Shown: positions 9,758 to 20,522, counted from the first letter of the stretch. The stretch: 64,000 nucleotides of DNA from Balanoglossus misakiensis (GCA_040954595.2 CM082582.2:1612001-1676000), one strand, 5' to 3'. Translations and numbers: made by a program. The notes: generated by a model from the letters alone, not told the origin.

Positions 9758-9800
9758 GTTCGCGAAAATTTATCGTTTGCGAAAATTTCCAGTTTTACAT
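9758..9800. mobile_element. Fragment of TTTTCGCG-type element
   Basis: GTTCGCGAAAATTTATCGTT and TTTCCAGTTTTACATTA match the right end of the family seen at 11756-11950. Only about 45 bp are left. It lies just downstream of the donor of the CUB1 second exon. Confidence 0.6.
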
Positions 9801-9822
9801 TATGTATAAAACTTGGTATTAC

Positions 9823-10024
9823 CTGCTTGCCAAGATGCTTCAAAGCCAGTAGCAGTATGCGAACTATCTGAGAGAAATTTCACCAACATTGCATTACCAC
9901 TGCTAATAACTTCATCAGGCTGGTCCGGTCCACTGTATGTGGCAAGAACTTTGGATGGGTCAAACACAGACACCTCGACAATGACAACAGTATCATGATA
10001 AAGTTCAGTGTCAAAATGTAGAAA
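9823..10024 (-). CDS. Exon: CUB domain 1, C-terminal half
   Basis: This 202-bp exon enters in phase 0 after acceptor TTCTTTTCAG and leaves in phase 1 (GCAG then GTAATA). It reads FLHFDTELYHDTVVIVEVSV, then LATYSGPDQPDEVISSGNAM and ends TGFEASWQAG. The hydrophobic FxxFDTE strand, YSG, P-x-x-ISS and GFEASW are CUB landmarks. It has no cysteine. Its reading frame is clear, but its entry phase does not agree with the exit phase of the preceding exon 11337-11472; see that entry. Confidence 0.85.
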
Positions 10025-10390
10025 CTGAAAAGAATAAAAAATGTCACAACACACATCATAAATAGTGAGCTGTCTCAAGCCAATATACATGAAAATAAAC
10101 ACAGTTTCATGACTTAAGCCCCATTAGCTGTAACTTTTTGCATTTTTCAGTATTTCTATTCTGTGTATCAATTATAGTTTCTTGTTCAGCTACGCAGGGC
10201 AGAGTTAAATCCATAGTCTTAACTTCTCAACGAAACCTATGAGGGCACAATCGGCATTGTTGTTGTTTGAAAACATTCGTAAATAATAACAACAGTCAGT
10301 ACACATACACATGACTCGTTGACAAGCAGAGAGCTGGGTGTGATGGGTTACTCATGAGGAGAGGAACAAGAAAAAGTGGTTAATTTAAAT
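10025..10390. other. Intron sequence, no feature seen
   Basis: Part of the intron between the two CUB1 exons. No recognisable exon or repeat found. Confidence 0.5.
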
Positions 10391-10572
10391 AATAACACAT
10401 GATAGCGAGGGCAATATCACGATTTGAAGCCTGCATGAGGGATGGTGGTCTCTGACCATAATATTGATGATGCCCGAGCCGCAGGCGAGGGTATCATCAA
10501 TATTTTGGTCAGAGATCACCAGCCCGAGGGCAGGCTTCAAATCGTGATGTTGCCCGAGCATAATGTGTTATT
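10391..10572. repeat. Long near-perfect palindrome
   Basis: Two arms of about 85-90 bp pair around a centre near 10481. They share ATAACACAT, TCACGATTTGAAGCCTGC, TCTCTGACCA and ATATTGATGAT in inverted order. No matching copy is seen elsewhere in the window. It may be one end of a larger element reaching to about 11045, where GAGGTGTAATAAAC occurs. It would extrude as a hairpin. Confidence 0.85.
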
Positions 10573-11300
10573 AATTTTATTACGCCGAACATTTGAACGT
10601 ACATACACTGCAGCATGTAGCATGTAGACTCGCGTCCATATGTCGTACGTTGCTGAGAATGTAAAATGTCTCGATCTCCCAAGAATTATACGATACCTAC
10701 TTCGAACTTAGATTATTTTGAAAATACTGCGCTGTTGGTTGCGATTTTGGTGTATTTACTGCCCGTTTGCAGTAAAATATCATCCAGTAGAACAGGTGTT
10801 AAGCCTGTGTGTCGCTTTGAAGCCATGTAGATGCGGGAGTTGACTGATCGTGAAGGAAGCCATTGAACGACAGTTTGGAACGCGCAGAAGTCGTGCCCAG
10901 AACACCAAAACAACCAAGTGGGCAATATCAGCGCACGCGACAGGGCTTTATCAACTCTAGCCATGTTATATCACTTTTTTTTCTATATCACGTGAGCGCG
11001 TCTCAGCCAATCACGAAAACGGTATAATACGTGAGGTGTAATAAACACAAAACAAAATTACTGATAAACTAGCCTGAAGTTATAGATAATGGCCCTTTAA
11101 TTCAAAAGTTTACCAAAAATCATGTTTGTTATAAGGAAGAAAAAAATCAAATTATTTTTTTTTTAGTTGAAATGAATTTAAATCTAATACATGTGTCTGT
11201 TTTTTTTTAAAGTGTTTGTATGTCGAATGGACGGGAAAAGGTGTTTTGTATAGGCAGGTTTCCAGATTAGACAGAGTTAGTGGTTTATGCAAGTTTTACT

Positions 11301-11347
11301 GTAAAAAATAACTGGTTTTGGAATTTGACAGTTTACAAGTGAGCACT
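11301..11347. repeat. 47-bp repeat overlapping the end of a CUB exon
   Basis: GTAAAAAATAACTGG through GTTTACAAGTGAGCACT matches the reverse complement of 14641-14687 with a single mismatch. Similarity stops at both ends. On the minus strand it covers the last 11 bases of the CUB1 exon and its GTAAAC donor. Confidence 0.85.
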
Positions 11348-11472
11348 TATTCTGGATGTTGCAGGTCCCTGGATTGTCCAAATACATTCTTGTAGAATGT
11401 AATAATTATCATCTGGGTATCCAGTGCTGTGAAAGGTCCCCGATTCACCAGTTTCCAAACCACCACATGTTC
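11337..11472 (-). CDS. Exon: CUB domain 1, N-terminal half
   Basis: It starts in phase 1 after acceptor ATATTCAG and encodes GTCGGLETGESGTFHSTGYP, then DDNYYILQECIWTIQGPATS and RISAH. CGG, the G-x-F-x-S-x-GYP strand and C-x-W are the CUB front half, with both cysteines. The only nearby canonical donors are GTAAAC (exit phase 2) and GTGCTC (phase 1). Exon 9823-10024 needs phase 0, and the CUB pattern predicts RISAH joined directly to FLHF. The mismatch is 2 nt and lies in the 47-bp repeat at 11301-11347. Domain identity is firm; the exact end is not. Confidence 0.8.
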
Positions 11473-11755
11473 CTGAATATCATTAAAATAAAAAGAAAGA
11501 GTATGTTTGTGTGATGAATGGTCATAAAGATTCAGCTCATCAAGTTGACGAAATTTCATTGATGATAAAATTACTTCACCAACAGTGAGTATCCAATGTA
11601 CATGTATAAAACAATGTTTGTATTAGTACATTTATCACACCCGAAAATTCCAAGAACCGCATATTATGATTCTCTAAGCTCAAACTATCAGTGTGACAGA
11701 TGCCAGATTCTTAAAATACTTGGCCCAGTTTTGTTTCTGATTTATATTTATGACA

Positions 11756-11950
11756 TACTGTAAAACAGGAAATTTTTCATGATATCAAAAGTGGCAACTG
11801 TTATGCGATGATTGATTTTCGCATTCTCATATTTCACGGCATTGCTATCTTCGAAAAACCTTTTGACACAACTTGTTTATTTTCGCGTTTTTTTGGCTCT
11901 CGCATAGTTCGCAAAAATGTATCGCTCGCGAAAATTTCCTGTTTACAGTA
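11756..11950. mobile_element. TTTTCGCG-type element, copy 4
   Basis: It runs from TACTGTAAAACAGGAAATTT to CCTGTTTACAGTA, flanked by TA, with TTTTCGCG and TCGCGAAAATTTCC inside. It lies in the intron between the lectin and CUB1 exons. Confidence 0.78.
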
Positions 11951-12125
11951 CAAAATTCTTTGAGGATCAGACTTTCTGCTGACAGTTCAAAAGTAGTCTT
12001 TAGTTGCAAAGGAGATGATCATACAATTAAACCACGATCGTGACGTCACACTATTCAATAGACAAGTCATTCACTGAGAGAACCTCCGTCTCACACAAAA
12101 CCACAGGTTTAAAACCAAGTCCCGG

Positions 12126-12165
12126 GTAGTTCTAGAACTACCTCCGGGGGTTCTAGAACTACCGC
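12126..12165. repeat. Paired TTCTAGAA palindromes
   Basis: GTAGTTCTAGAACTAC at 12126-12141 is a perfect 16-bp palindrome, followed at once by GGGTTCTAGAACTACC. A related TCTAGAACTACC is at about 13194. They may be remnants of one repeat family. Confidence 0.55.
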
Positions 12166-12723
12166 AGGACTCAGTCTCACCTGTCGTAACAAAAATACAA
12201 ATACACAATGCTTTATTTGCATAATTACATTTACTTCTATACCTGTATTCAAAGTACATTTCATTTGAATAGAGTAATTGTTATGTTAATTGAAAGCGAA
12301 CTGGATATGCGACAGTCTCCGGATCATTTCATTCAATGCTTCACATTCACAGTTTTGTCTACTGACGTACAAAGCTAATGTCTTGGTGGCTCTCGAGAGT
12401 CTTCATAACATGATAATAAAAGTATAAAATAGACAAAAATCAATTCACCAGAAACAAACTAACGTTGCAATAAATTAACTACAAATTTCTAGAAAATTAT
12501 ACTAAATCACATTATCCCCAGATTTGCTTGCATTACTCTAACCAGATGCTTCACTTCGATTTTGCTTCACTACCGACATGTAACAAGGTTGGCTGTTTTA
12601 GGCCTAAAACCCGCGTACCTTGCAAAATTCTGCTTACTTTTTGTTGCTGTTCACCAGACGTGGGTTTGTAATGTCGGACGGATTCACTTCGGTATCAAGT
12701 CTTTTCGCAGATGAGTTACTCAC

Positions 12724-12831
12724 CAATATCGCTACCATACAGACGTGTTGCCGCTGTGGCTCGTAGAGAGTGGTTCGTTCAAAAGCCAGGGAGGCCAATA
12801 CACAGACGGGCAGTAGTACCATGTAGAGCAT
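12724..12831 (-). CDS. Possible first exon with signal peptide
   Basis: A 36-codon open segment starts at ATG 12831 and ends at donor GTGAGT after 12724 (exit phase 0). It begins MLYMVLLPVCVLASLAFERT, a good signal peptide with a likely cut after ASLA. The rest (LYEPQRQHVCMVAIL) has one cysteine. It lies inside the intron between the lectin (14088) and CUB1 (11472) exons. Its phase 0 exit does not fit CUB1 (phase 1 entry); it would fit exon 21277, but that is upstream. It could be an alternative first exon, part of a nested gene, or chance. Confidence 0.4.
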
Positions 12832-13390
12832 TGTTACCCGGTTTTTGCTTTACCAACATGTAGCCGCTTGTTTTCGCAGATGATATAGATCGGAACTACA
12901 TGTATCTTCAGATCGATTTCATGGACATTTGAAGGAAAATAAAAAAAAAACGTGACACTTACATGTAGGCCTTCTGCATTTGGCCTAGAAAATTTTCGCG
13001 TAAGCTTACCATGTGCACGCAAAACCCCAATAGCTGTAACGCTTCCCATAATACACTACGTAACACACCTGTAAAGTTTAATTTGATGCAAATTAGTGTT
13101 TGAAATTAGCATATCACTCTGACACGTAAGCATGAACATTTAGAGTAACACCTGTCAAGCGTGGGCGATCTTGTAAGGCCCAGCAGGGCGGTCTAGAACT
13201 ACCTGCCCACGACATGATTCATTTATAGGAAAAGGGGTGGCCAACCAAATTTCACAGTCAGCAATGAAGAATAAGCCTCTTTTGATAAGCTTTTGTTCGT
13301 TCATTTTATTGAATCGTTGAGTAAAACGACGTCTTTGTGGTACACGAAGCTCCAATGGTGACAATGTCTGTGGGGGGTCGTGGTTTAAGT

Positions 13391-13495
13391 TAGAGAACCA
13401 CCTCCCCCTCAGTGGTTCTTGGTTTCCAATCGCCTCGGGCCTGCGGCCCTCGGCAATTCGAAACCAAGAACCACCTCGGGGTCGGTGGTTCTCTA
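13391..13495. repeat. 105-bp GC-rich palindrome
   Basis: TAGAGAACCACC at the left pairs with GGTGGTTCTCTA at the right. Inside, GTGGTTCTTGGTTTC pairs with GAAACCAAGAACCAC, and CCTCGGGC faces GGCCCTCGG around a short CTGC centre. The arms are about 48 bp with few mismatches. Its GC content exceeds the surroundings. Probably a fold-back element. Confidence 0.8.
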
Positions 13496-13689
13496 TTACA
13501 TAAATAGTCTAAAAGAAATTGTTAAGTAAACATAACCATACAATTAATGAGTGGAATTATCTAGCGACAACTGGCCTCAATTTTGAATTTCAAATATAAC
13601 ACCATTCTGCACCCAAGGAGACATCACATGATCTGATCCCCCTTGTTTAACTTTTAGTGGTGAGCTCTTCCAAGTATATCTTGTATTGC

Positions 13690-13985
13690 TTAGGGGACTC
13701 TAACTCTCTCTCCTTCCCTCCCTTCCACCCCCTCCCCCTCCCTCTCTAGCTCTCTCCCTCCCCTCTCCCGCCCCTCTCCCTCCCCTCTCCCGCCCCTCTC
13801 CCTCCCTCCCACCCCTCTCTAGCTCTCTCTCCCTCCCTACCCCCCTCTACCCCTCCCTCTAGTTCTCTCTCCCCCTCTCCCTCACTACCACCCTCCCTCC
13901 CTCCCTCCCTGTCACTCTCCAGCTCTCTCTCCCTCCCCTCTCACTCTCCCCTCCCAGCCTCTCCCTCCCGCTCTTTTGCACACAC
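13690..13985. repeat. Polypyrimidine tract, CT/CCCTCC-rich
   Basis: About 295 bp almost wholly C and T on the plus strand, with CCCTCTCC, CTCTAGCTCTCTC and CCTCCCTCCC repeats. On the sense (minus) strand of the gene it is a polypurine run about 100 bp past the lectin exon donor. Mirror-like segments could form triplex DNA. Confidence 0.92.
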
Positions 13986-14087
13986 TCTCTCTTAGTATAT
14001 ATATTGGGAGGTGACTACAGCAGTGCGAGAAAAGTAAAGACCTGATGCGAGTAAGGGAAGATTCTAGCTGATTTGAATCAGACTTAC

Positions 14088-14303
14088 CTTCAGCACAAGC
14101 TGCTACTTCACACATTGACAGACTGACATCATCACATCTTGCATGATACAATGGGTAATTATTTTCAAAGAGGTTTAACCTCACACATTGCCCAGTGGAG
14201 GCATCAGGTTCTGTGTCTGCCCATCGACCATCAAAGACACTACCTTTCCTGCCATCTGAATAATCATATTCCACACTGCCATCTCGATTGGGTCCACTAA
14301 ATC
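14088..14303 (-). CDS. Exon: C-type lectin-like domain, C-terminal part
   Basis: This 216-bp exon is phase 1 to phase 1 (acceptor TTTATAG, donor GTAAGT). It encodes GFSGPNRDGSVEYDYSDGRK, then FDGRWADTEPDASTGQCVRL, NLFENNYPLYHARCDDVSLS and MCEVAACAE. The W-x-D-x-EPD, QCV, RCDD and MCE positions match the second half of a C-type lectin fold with its conserved cysteines. The usual WND calcium/sugar motif is replaced by LYHARCDD, so classical calcium-dependent sugar binding is doubtful. It joins 14749-14867 across WIG/GFSG. Confidence 0.9.
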
Positions 14304-14640
14304 CTATAAAATGGAAATAAAGAAAGAAGATGCATACAGCAGTGTTTCATCCAGGATGGGGGGGGGGGGGATATGTCCCCCTTTGCTTGAATAGTTGCAC
14401 TCTTGCAAGGAGGGGAATGAGTGACATCGCTGAGTCTGTAAGGGGCACCATTTCCCCCTTGACAAATTTCTAGGGGGGTGCCAACATGCTGACAGTGGGC
14501 GAATTCCCTCATCCCTCCATCTGGATGAAAAACTGCATACAGAGTCACTTAATAGCAAGATTTTGTGAGGTTATTGAGATGTAAAAAATAGGCTTTTCAA
14601 TTACCATCTTGAGACAATTATCATTCAAGTGTTACTATGC

Positions 14641-14687
14641 AGTGCTTACTTGTAAACTGTCAAATTCCAAAACCAGTTATTTTTTAC
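14641..14687. repeat. Inverted copy of the 47-bp repeat at 11301
   Basis: AGTGCTTACTTGTAAACTG through TTATTTTTTAC is the reverse complement of 11301-11347 with one mismatch. It lies in the intron between the last two lectin exons and is not itself coding. Confidence 0.85.
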
Positions 14688-14748
14688 ACTTGATACACCC
14701 ACAAATTATTTGGGAACACTGACAAACACTGTTAAAAGACACACTCAC

Positions 14749-14867
14749 CAATCCAACCATGGTTCGCTGTTTCATTGGAAGTCTCTTCAATCTGGTTTAC
14801 AATCTCTGCTCCAGCATAACGATTTTCAGAATAACCCTCAATTACTGTCAAGTGCCCACCATAAAAT
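14749..14867 (-). CDS. Exon: C-type lectin-like domain, middle part
   Basis: This 119-bp exon enters in phase 2 (acceptor TATGTTCAG) and leaves in phase 1 (donor GTGAGT). It encodes FYGGHLTVIEGYSENRYAGA, then EIVNQIEETSNETANHGWIG. YGGHL-x-x-I, the EN pair and the WIG core strand are hallmark C-type lectin residues. Joined to exon 20441-20522 it restores TCQSFYGGHL, supplying the cysteine and helix before the GGHL strand. NET is a possible N-glycosylation site. Confidence 0.92.
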
Positions 14868-15603
14868 CTGAACATAAACCAATTTATAACACATCAAACA
14901 TGTTCCAAACTAATTTCGAAATTCCAGTCCGTGAATAATACATTTCCTCTTTGAAAACATTTAATATTGGTGAATAAGAGGTTCATAAATGTATAACATT
15001 AGATTTTTGTTTGTAAAGTCTATATTTTGTGTTACACCTTTCCAATAAGTGTGTGATTAGTGTAGATTTCGGCAGAATTTCTGGGAAAAAAGAATCTGTG
15101 AAAAATTCACCTGAATTTTGGGGAGAAAAAAAATTGCTGAACGTTTCCTTTGAATAAAAAAGTTCAGCTTATTTCTTTTAGAGAAAACATGACAATTTCC
15201 AGGAAATGGCTGTTGTTGTTTTTTTTTTAGGTGTGAATAAACTTAAAAGACAAATTCTGATACAGTTGCATCAAGGTGATGGAAGAAAATCCCAGATTAA
15301 CAGGATATTTGGAGAATTTATCCAGAATTTCAAAATTAGTTCGAAATGTGACATTGTGTTATCAATGATCTGTGTTGAGCAGTCGAACGATGAACGGGTA
15401 GTTGACAATTCCCACGAGCACACCCGTATCTTTCCTCGGTAGTTGCGCCGGGCCGGTCGGCAATGTAACAGAAAAAGTGGTACGATATGCCAGCTGAGCC
15501 GTCGCTAGTCTACAATTCCGAGTCTACAAGGCCGTCTCTAACTAAAAATTATAATAACTATCGAGGTACGTGACAATTATATCAGCGAATGTGGGGCTGG
15601 GGG

Positions 15604-15920
15604 TTGCTGCAGTTTGCAGCCCCTCCATCTCCCCTGGACGATTTTTGTTTTTGCGGGGCTGCAGGTCCCAGCTATTCTAAACCGCACAACGAGCGACCGG
15701 GATTTGGGCCCGGAGCAAATTTCTACACTCCAGACGTCTCCAGTCCACAATTTTCCACAATTTTTTCGCCAAATCGGTCCCGGAACCCATACAGCGCTTA
15801 CCTGGCAAAGGATGTCGCGGTATTTGTCGATTTTGCCTACGTTTTCCCCAGTTATTCAACTTCAATCGGCAAAACCAAAACTCGTTCAGGGGAGATGGAG
15901 GGGCTGCAAACTGCAGCAAG
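15604..15920. mobile_element. Inverted-repeat element with GC-rich ends
   Basis: The left arm (about 15604-15654, GCTGCAGTTTGCAGCCCCTC then CATCTCCCCTG) is repeated in inverted order at about 15870-15920. Each arm contains its own small hairpin (GCTGCAGTTTGCAGC). The 215-bp centre is unique. No target duplication was identified. Confidence 0.75.
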
Positions 15921-16284
15921 GGCTGGGGGCTGCAGGCAGAATATATGACCAAAGGATACGCGTGAAAAAAAGACAATTACCTACTTTGCTACCGTGGGTC
16001 TTTGACTAATTAAAACATGATAACGTGCATCAAAGCCAGCCGAGGCTTCAGGGGCATAGTATTCCTGAGTTTATACGCGAAGAAACCAAGAAATATTCAT
16101 GAGTATGTAGACGGAACTTGTCTTTTAGCTCAAATTTGACCTGGCTTGAGGTCACTGTGACAGCGCAGCCAGCGGTAGAATTGGGGTAGGCATGAAGAAC
16201 ATATCTACTACAAAAACTGGTGAGGGCGGGGGGGGGAGATGGGGGGGGGGTGGGGGCTTTTCAGTTTAGTCACGGTCCTTGGTT

Positions 16285-16336
16285 TTGGCCTTCGGCTTCA
16301 CTAGAAAAGCCAAAAAACCACAATGCCGAAGGCCAA
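16285..16336. repeat. Hairpin with perfect 12-bp stems
   Basis: TTGGCCTTCGGC at 16285-16296 pairs with GCCGAAGGCCAA at 16325-16336. The loop has a second short complement (AAGCC and GGCTT). Not recognised as a terminator or RNA gene. Confidence 0.7.
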
Positions 16337-16912
16337 CTCGTCGAAGCTCCTGGTACGTCTATGGCAGAAGTCAGTATTTACATGTTCTGACTCGGTACAC
16401 GCCATGCACTTGCCAAGAGATTCCACGAGGAATACCATGATGATGAACGGCTCGGGCGTCTTCGTGTGCACGAAGACACGATACTAGACTTCATTGACCC
16501 TGTCTCATTCTTTTCTTTTCATGCGCATAAGGACATGAAAAGTCGACCTAACCTTTTGTTTTATCACTTACTGTGGTTTTATAGGGATGCTGTGAGTGAA
16601 AAAGTGGCACATTCGGGTTGTTGCCTTATACTTAATTTCTCCATTTCTATTGGAGCAGGCTACACCGGGCCCAGGGTCGAACTTAAACCAATTTGCAGCC
16701 GTGATGGTCGAACAATGTCCGACAAACTTTAGGCACGTCAAGCTTATGCCTTCCTGGGTCGCCCGACAAGAATGAACTTCTATTTTAACGATAGGGCCTA
16801 TTCCAATCGATACCCGCCGTATCAGTCACGCAATAATGAACACGAAATCCAGATCCCCCAAAATGATGTTTCACTAGACTCGGGGAGAGTGCTGTTTAGT
16901 ACCAACAGGCAA

Positions 16913-17060
16913 TTAAAGGTATACGGTCACCTATGGAAAATTAGCTATAGTTACCATGGCAAATTGAGATGTAGCCAATCACAGATTTTTAGTGGGTGGC
17001 ACACGCGAAAAAAGAGCGCCGCCATATGTTCTCATCTCAGCCATATATGGTCCTATGTAA
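16913..17060. mobile_element. Diverged copy of the 3604-type TTAA element
   Basis: Starts with TTAA at 16913-16916, then AAGGTATACGGTCACC, GGAAAATTAGCTATAG, AGCCAATCACAGATTTT and CAGCCATATATGG, matching the reverse complement of 3604-3796. The right end is lost. Confidence 0.65.
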
Positions 17061-19569
17061 CCACCTCATGTCATTTACAGAATTGGAACACCCTAAAGAA
17101 TGTCATGCAGACAATGTCACGTGTTGTTCCATGACCAACCAAACAACAAACTCATGTCCAAATCAATTAAATTCCAAAGAATGCTCCAAATATGCAGAAT
17201 TGCCACGCAAGTCGAGCATACTTAAGCACTCTGCACAACTGAAACATAAAATCCAAGCTTTTAACAATACAACAATAAACAATCCATTCTGATCGAATTA
17301 ATGACCAAATAAAACGAAAAACACAACTCGACCCACAAAAAGTATACGAAGCGCTTTTAATCGCTCATTAATGTTTGATCTCGAGGAGACGTGTTAAAAA
17401 ATCCGCTATGAAAAGCAGGGGAGAACAATAGCCTATTTTTACCAGGTAAACAAACACCAGGTAAAAATCCACCCATGCTTCCAGACCGCTCTAGGATAGT
17501 GATCCACCCAATGAAACTGTATCTCTTTAACTTTAATTTGCAAACTCGTGGAATTGATCATTTTATAAATCGCTCCATTTTGACGTTTTCTCTGTGGTTT
17601 GTTAATACGAATTTTGTCTGTGCCAAATCTGTCCTCTAATACTGTCACTTGTATTAGAGTTCAAATAACACAGAAGTATAATACAACGTTTTGAAAAAGA
17701 CAGACATTTTTCGTGGGAACGGTGATATACTTAGGCCACACTCGAGCTAAAAACAAAAGTCTATATTTTATCAAAAATGCCTTGGACGCACAAACATCTA
17801 CAGGATGTGGAAGGGGCGGGTCAAAACCGCGATCTACAACTGTGCCTCCCCCCCCCCCCCGGCTGTCTTGCTTCTATTTGGAGTGTCAATGTGTGATTTA
17901 GCGTTGTTTGCGGCAGATACTAAGCTTTGTTCTTGTTTCACTCCATTTGCTGCATTGTGCTGTGCTCTGGTATTTCTCCAGGGTCTACGGTTACACTATA
18001 GGCTGATTAGTCGTATCTTTACTACACAGACAAAAAACTTCGAAGCTTTATGTCTGTGCCTTTTATGAACAAGCATCGTCCGATTCGAATTCGACTCGTC
18101 ATCGGTAGCTATGTTTATTTCGCCCTTGGAGACCTCCCCTGGCCTCGTTAGGATGACTGTTACCAGGACTACCTTAAACCAATCTTTTCGAACCGGACGG
18201 TACACACGACATGTCTATGTTAATTGTCCAGGTACCAGAGTGTACGTGTGGGCTCCCTAAACCCCTCATTGGCGGCCGGTCCCTGTCCGAATAAACACGT
18301 TTGACAGACAAAAAATGATGAACAAGTGGCTTACTTCAATACTTCGTTAACTAGACGGCTGAACTCTGAATGTTGATTCAGCAAAAAAATGTGTTTACGG
18401 CAAGGTTTTGATCAATACGACACATTTACCATTGAAAACGCCCAAAGTAAGTGGGGGCGTTTGACCATCAATCAAACCCACGCCCAGGTGCATGTGAACG
18501 GCCGAAGCAGTGTAACGTTTCACATTCCGTGCAACGTCCGACACTGTGTGAAAGCGGTTGCTGTCGGGTGGCTTGACCTAATTTTCGTACATTGATATGC
18601 ATTTGACACCTCACTACCTGTTTTCTTAATATTGCTAAAACTTTGCGTTGAAATATCACTGAAATGTTGATGATCCACGCACAAGTCGTCTACCCCGGCA
18701 TGAAAAGCTTTTATACAAGAAAACTAATTGGACATGACCACCAAGGTCATACCGCAAGGTGTGTCTAAATGTCAAGGAAGGACATTGGGAGGGGGGACTT
18801 GGGTCGAGAACGACCATGACGGAGGAAAAACCGACAAGTCATTGTGTAACCTGTTTACTTGCCAATAGTCAAACGTCAAAATTTACTCTCAACTTGGTTG
18901 CAGATCGAGTCTCCCGAATTTCCAACTTTTATGATTGGGTAAATACCGATATGCGACTGGTATGCGACGCGTTGACGACGCGAAGATTTTGTTGAAATCA
19001 AATGGTTTGTCAAATGTCATCTCACAGTGGAGATACCGTGGTCATCTGACATGAAAGGGTTCGATTGGGTCTGACCGCCGTCGTTCATCCATGCTTAGAA
19101 AGCGGCGATCATGGTACAATGTAAAACCAAGGTCAAACCTTACTGAACACATGTATTGCATGGAGAAACTTTTCTCCCTGTCTGTGTACTGAACACGTAC
19201 CGTGATTGCCATAGTTACAAACGTTACCACGTGAGAGAGAGTGCATTTTACATCTGTCTTTTCAATTTTGTTGCTTTCTTACTATTCGGAATGATGGAGT
19301 CGAAACGAAAACTTTTTGCTTCAGGTGGACCTAGGGGAAATACCTTATTTGTGACTTTTTTCATGACCCTAAAAAGACGTCGGAATTAATGTGGCTGAGG
19401 TCACTCAGGACGACGGAATGGTTGAGCGATTTTATTTTATGAGCTCCCACTAGTATTTGTTTTATTGTTTCGGCAGTGTGTCGCGTTATTCGAGCAATCT
19501 GCAGTCTGAAAACGAACGGTTTTCAAAGTTTATAACAGAAGAACAGGGGTTTAAGCATGAAAGGTCCTG

Positions 19570-19815
19570 TTGTCTCCCTCGCTGTGTTTGTGTCACTGTG
19601 TCTTTGACGTCTGACTGACTGATTAACTGGCTGACTGACTTACTGACTGTCTGTCAACGTCGGTCTGTCTGACTGTCTGCCCCCTCTCTCTGAGAGAGAG
19701 AGTGAGCGAGCGAGCGAGCGAGCGACCGATGAGTGTCTATACTGATGAATGTTGCTCTGTCTGTCTGCTTGTGTCTGTCTGCCACTCTGCCTGTTTCACT
19801 CTGTCTCTCCTAATT
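19570..19815. repeat. Simple repeats: GACT/CTGT and GAGC
   Basis: Imperfect runs of GACTGACT and CTGTCTGT flank a purine run of GAGAGAGAGTGAGC followed by GAGCGAGCGAGCGAGC. Intronic microsatellite DNA. Confidence 0.85.
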
Positions 19816-20440
19816 TCTTTAAATTTAGGGATATGCTATTAATGCGATATGAAAGTCAGACACGACGGAAACCTTTTATTCTCAAAACTGTCTGTTGTTT
19901 GCTGTTAAATATTGCAAAATGTTAAGGGCCCTTTTCGCACGAGACACATGGCTTTGCAGCCGTAGCTCCCAATGTCATAACGATTACCCGAACTACCCTA
20001 ATTTTAGCCCGCCGACCCAAAACAGTTTAGATCTTCGTAAACCGGAAGTAAAAATAACGATGTCAAATATACAACAATTCATGAAAATTGCGAGAATCAC
20101 GCAAGAACTATGATGTCATTCTTCTACACTACGACGGCCAAAGATATAAAAAAATTGAAAAATAAAAAAATGTCCCTTTCTACCTACCCTATTTTTGAAA
20201 ACCATGTAATCGGAATAGCACATATTAGTTTTTTTGGCCTGAGACATATCCAATTTCCCAACTGAACATGACACGTGATCAAGCATTTTCGACTTATCAG
20301 ATGCAATCGCTGAACACCTCACACTAAGCGAGGTTTTGTCTGTCTTTATACGCGCCCTTTGTATTTGTGCGTGACATGTCCAAGCCTTGTTAGGATCTCC
20401 CATAAAATTCTACTCAAATGATGTATACTTTCATACTTAC

Positions 20441-20522
20441 GACTGACAGGTATTTTCAGCGTTGCCAGCTGATTGTTTGTCAGGTACCGCTTTATAACAA
20501 GACGCCCCTCTGAGTTGATAAC
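20441..20522 (-). CDS. Exon: C-type lectin-like domain, second part
   Basis: This 82-bp exon is phase 1 in and phase 2 out, with acceptor CATTGCAG and donor GTAAGT. It continues EG from the upstream exon as YQLRGASCYKAVPDKQSAGN and AENTCQ. With the upstream YECPEG it gives the C-P-x-G-Y-x-x-x-x-x-S-C-Y pattern at the start of a long-form C-type lectin domain, then the helix leading to TCQSFYGGHL. An open frame also crosses this exon in another phase, but that one does not fit its neighbours. Confidence 0.88.

Larger units (their letters stand above)
14868..20440 (-). other. 5.6-kb intron of the lectin domain
   Basis: No exon is recognised here. It holds the inverted-repeat element at 15604, a hairpin at 16285, a TTAA-element remnant at 16913, simple repeats at 19570, and homopolymer runs of G (about 16228-16255) and C (about 17849-17862). 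The open frames on either strand (for example 16466-16732, 17713-17901 and 18389-18595) show no domain, splice or repeat pattern that I can support. It could hold an undetected exon, but the flanking exons already join in phase. Confidence 0.6.

Noticed and set aside
12071-12185. Exon after acceptor ACGACAG at about 12182
   Set aside because: The frame runs through the TTCTAGAA palindromes and ends in a stop without a domain pattern or matching donor.
13912-14274. A 120-codon frame from ATG 14274 as a separate gene
   Set aside because: Its first half is the lectin exon read from an internal Met; its tail is the translated polypurine intron tract.
15589-16009. Overlapping 119-131 codon frames on both strands
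   Set aside because: They fall on the inverted-repeat element at 15604-15920 and mirror each other through its arms.
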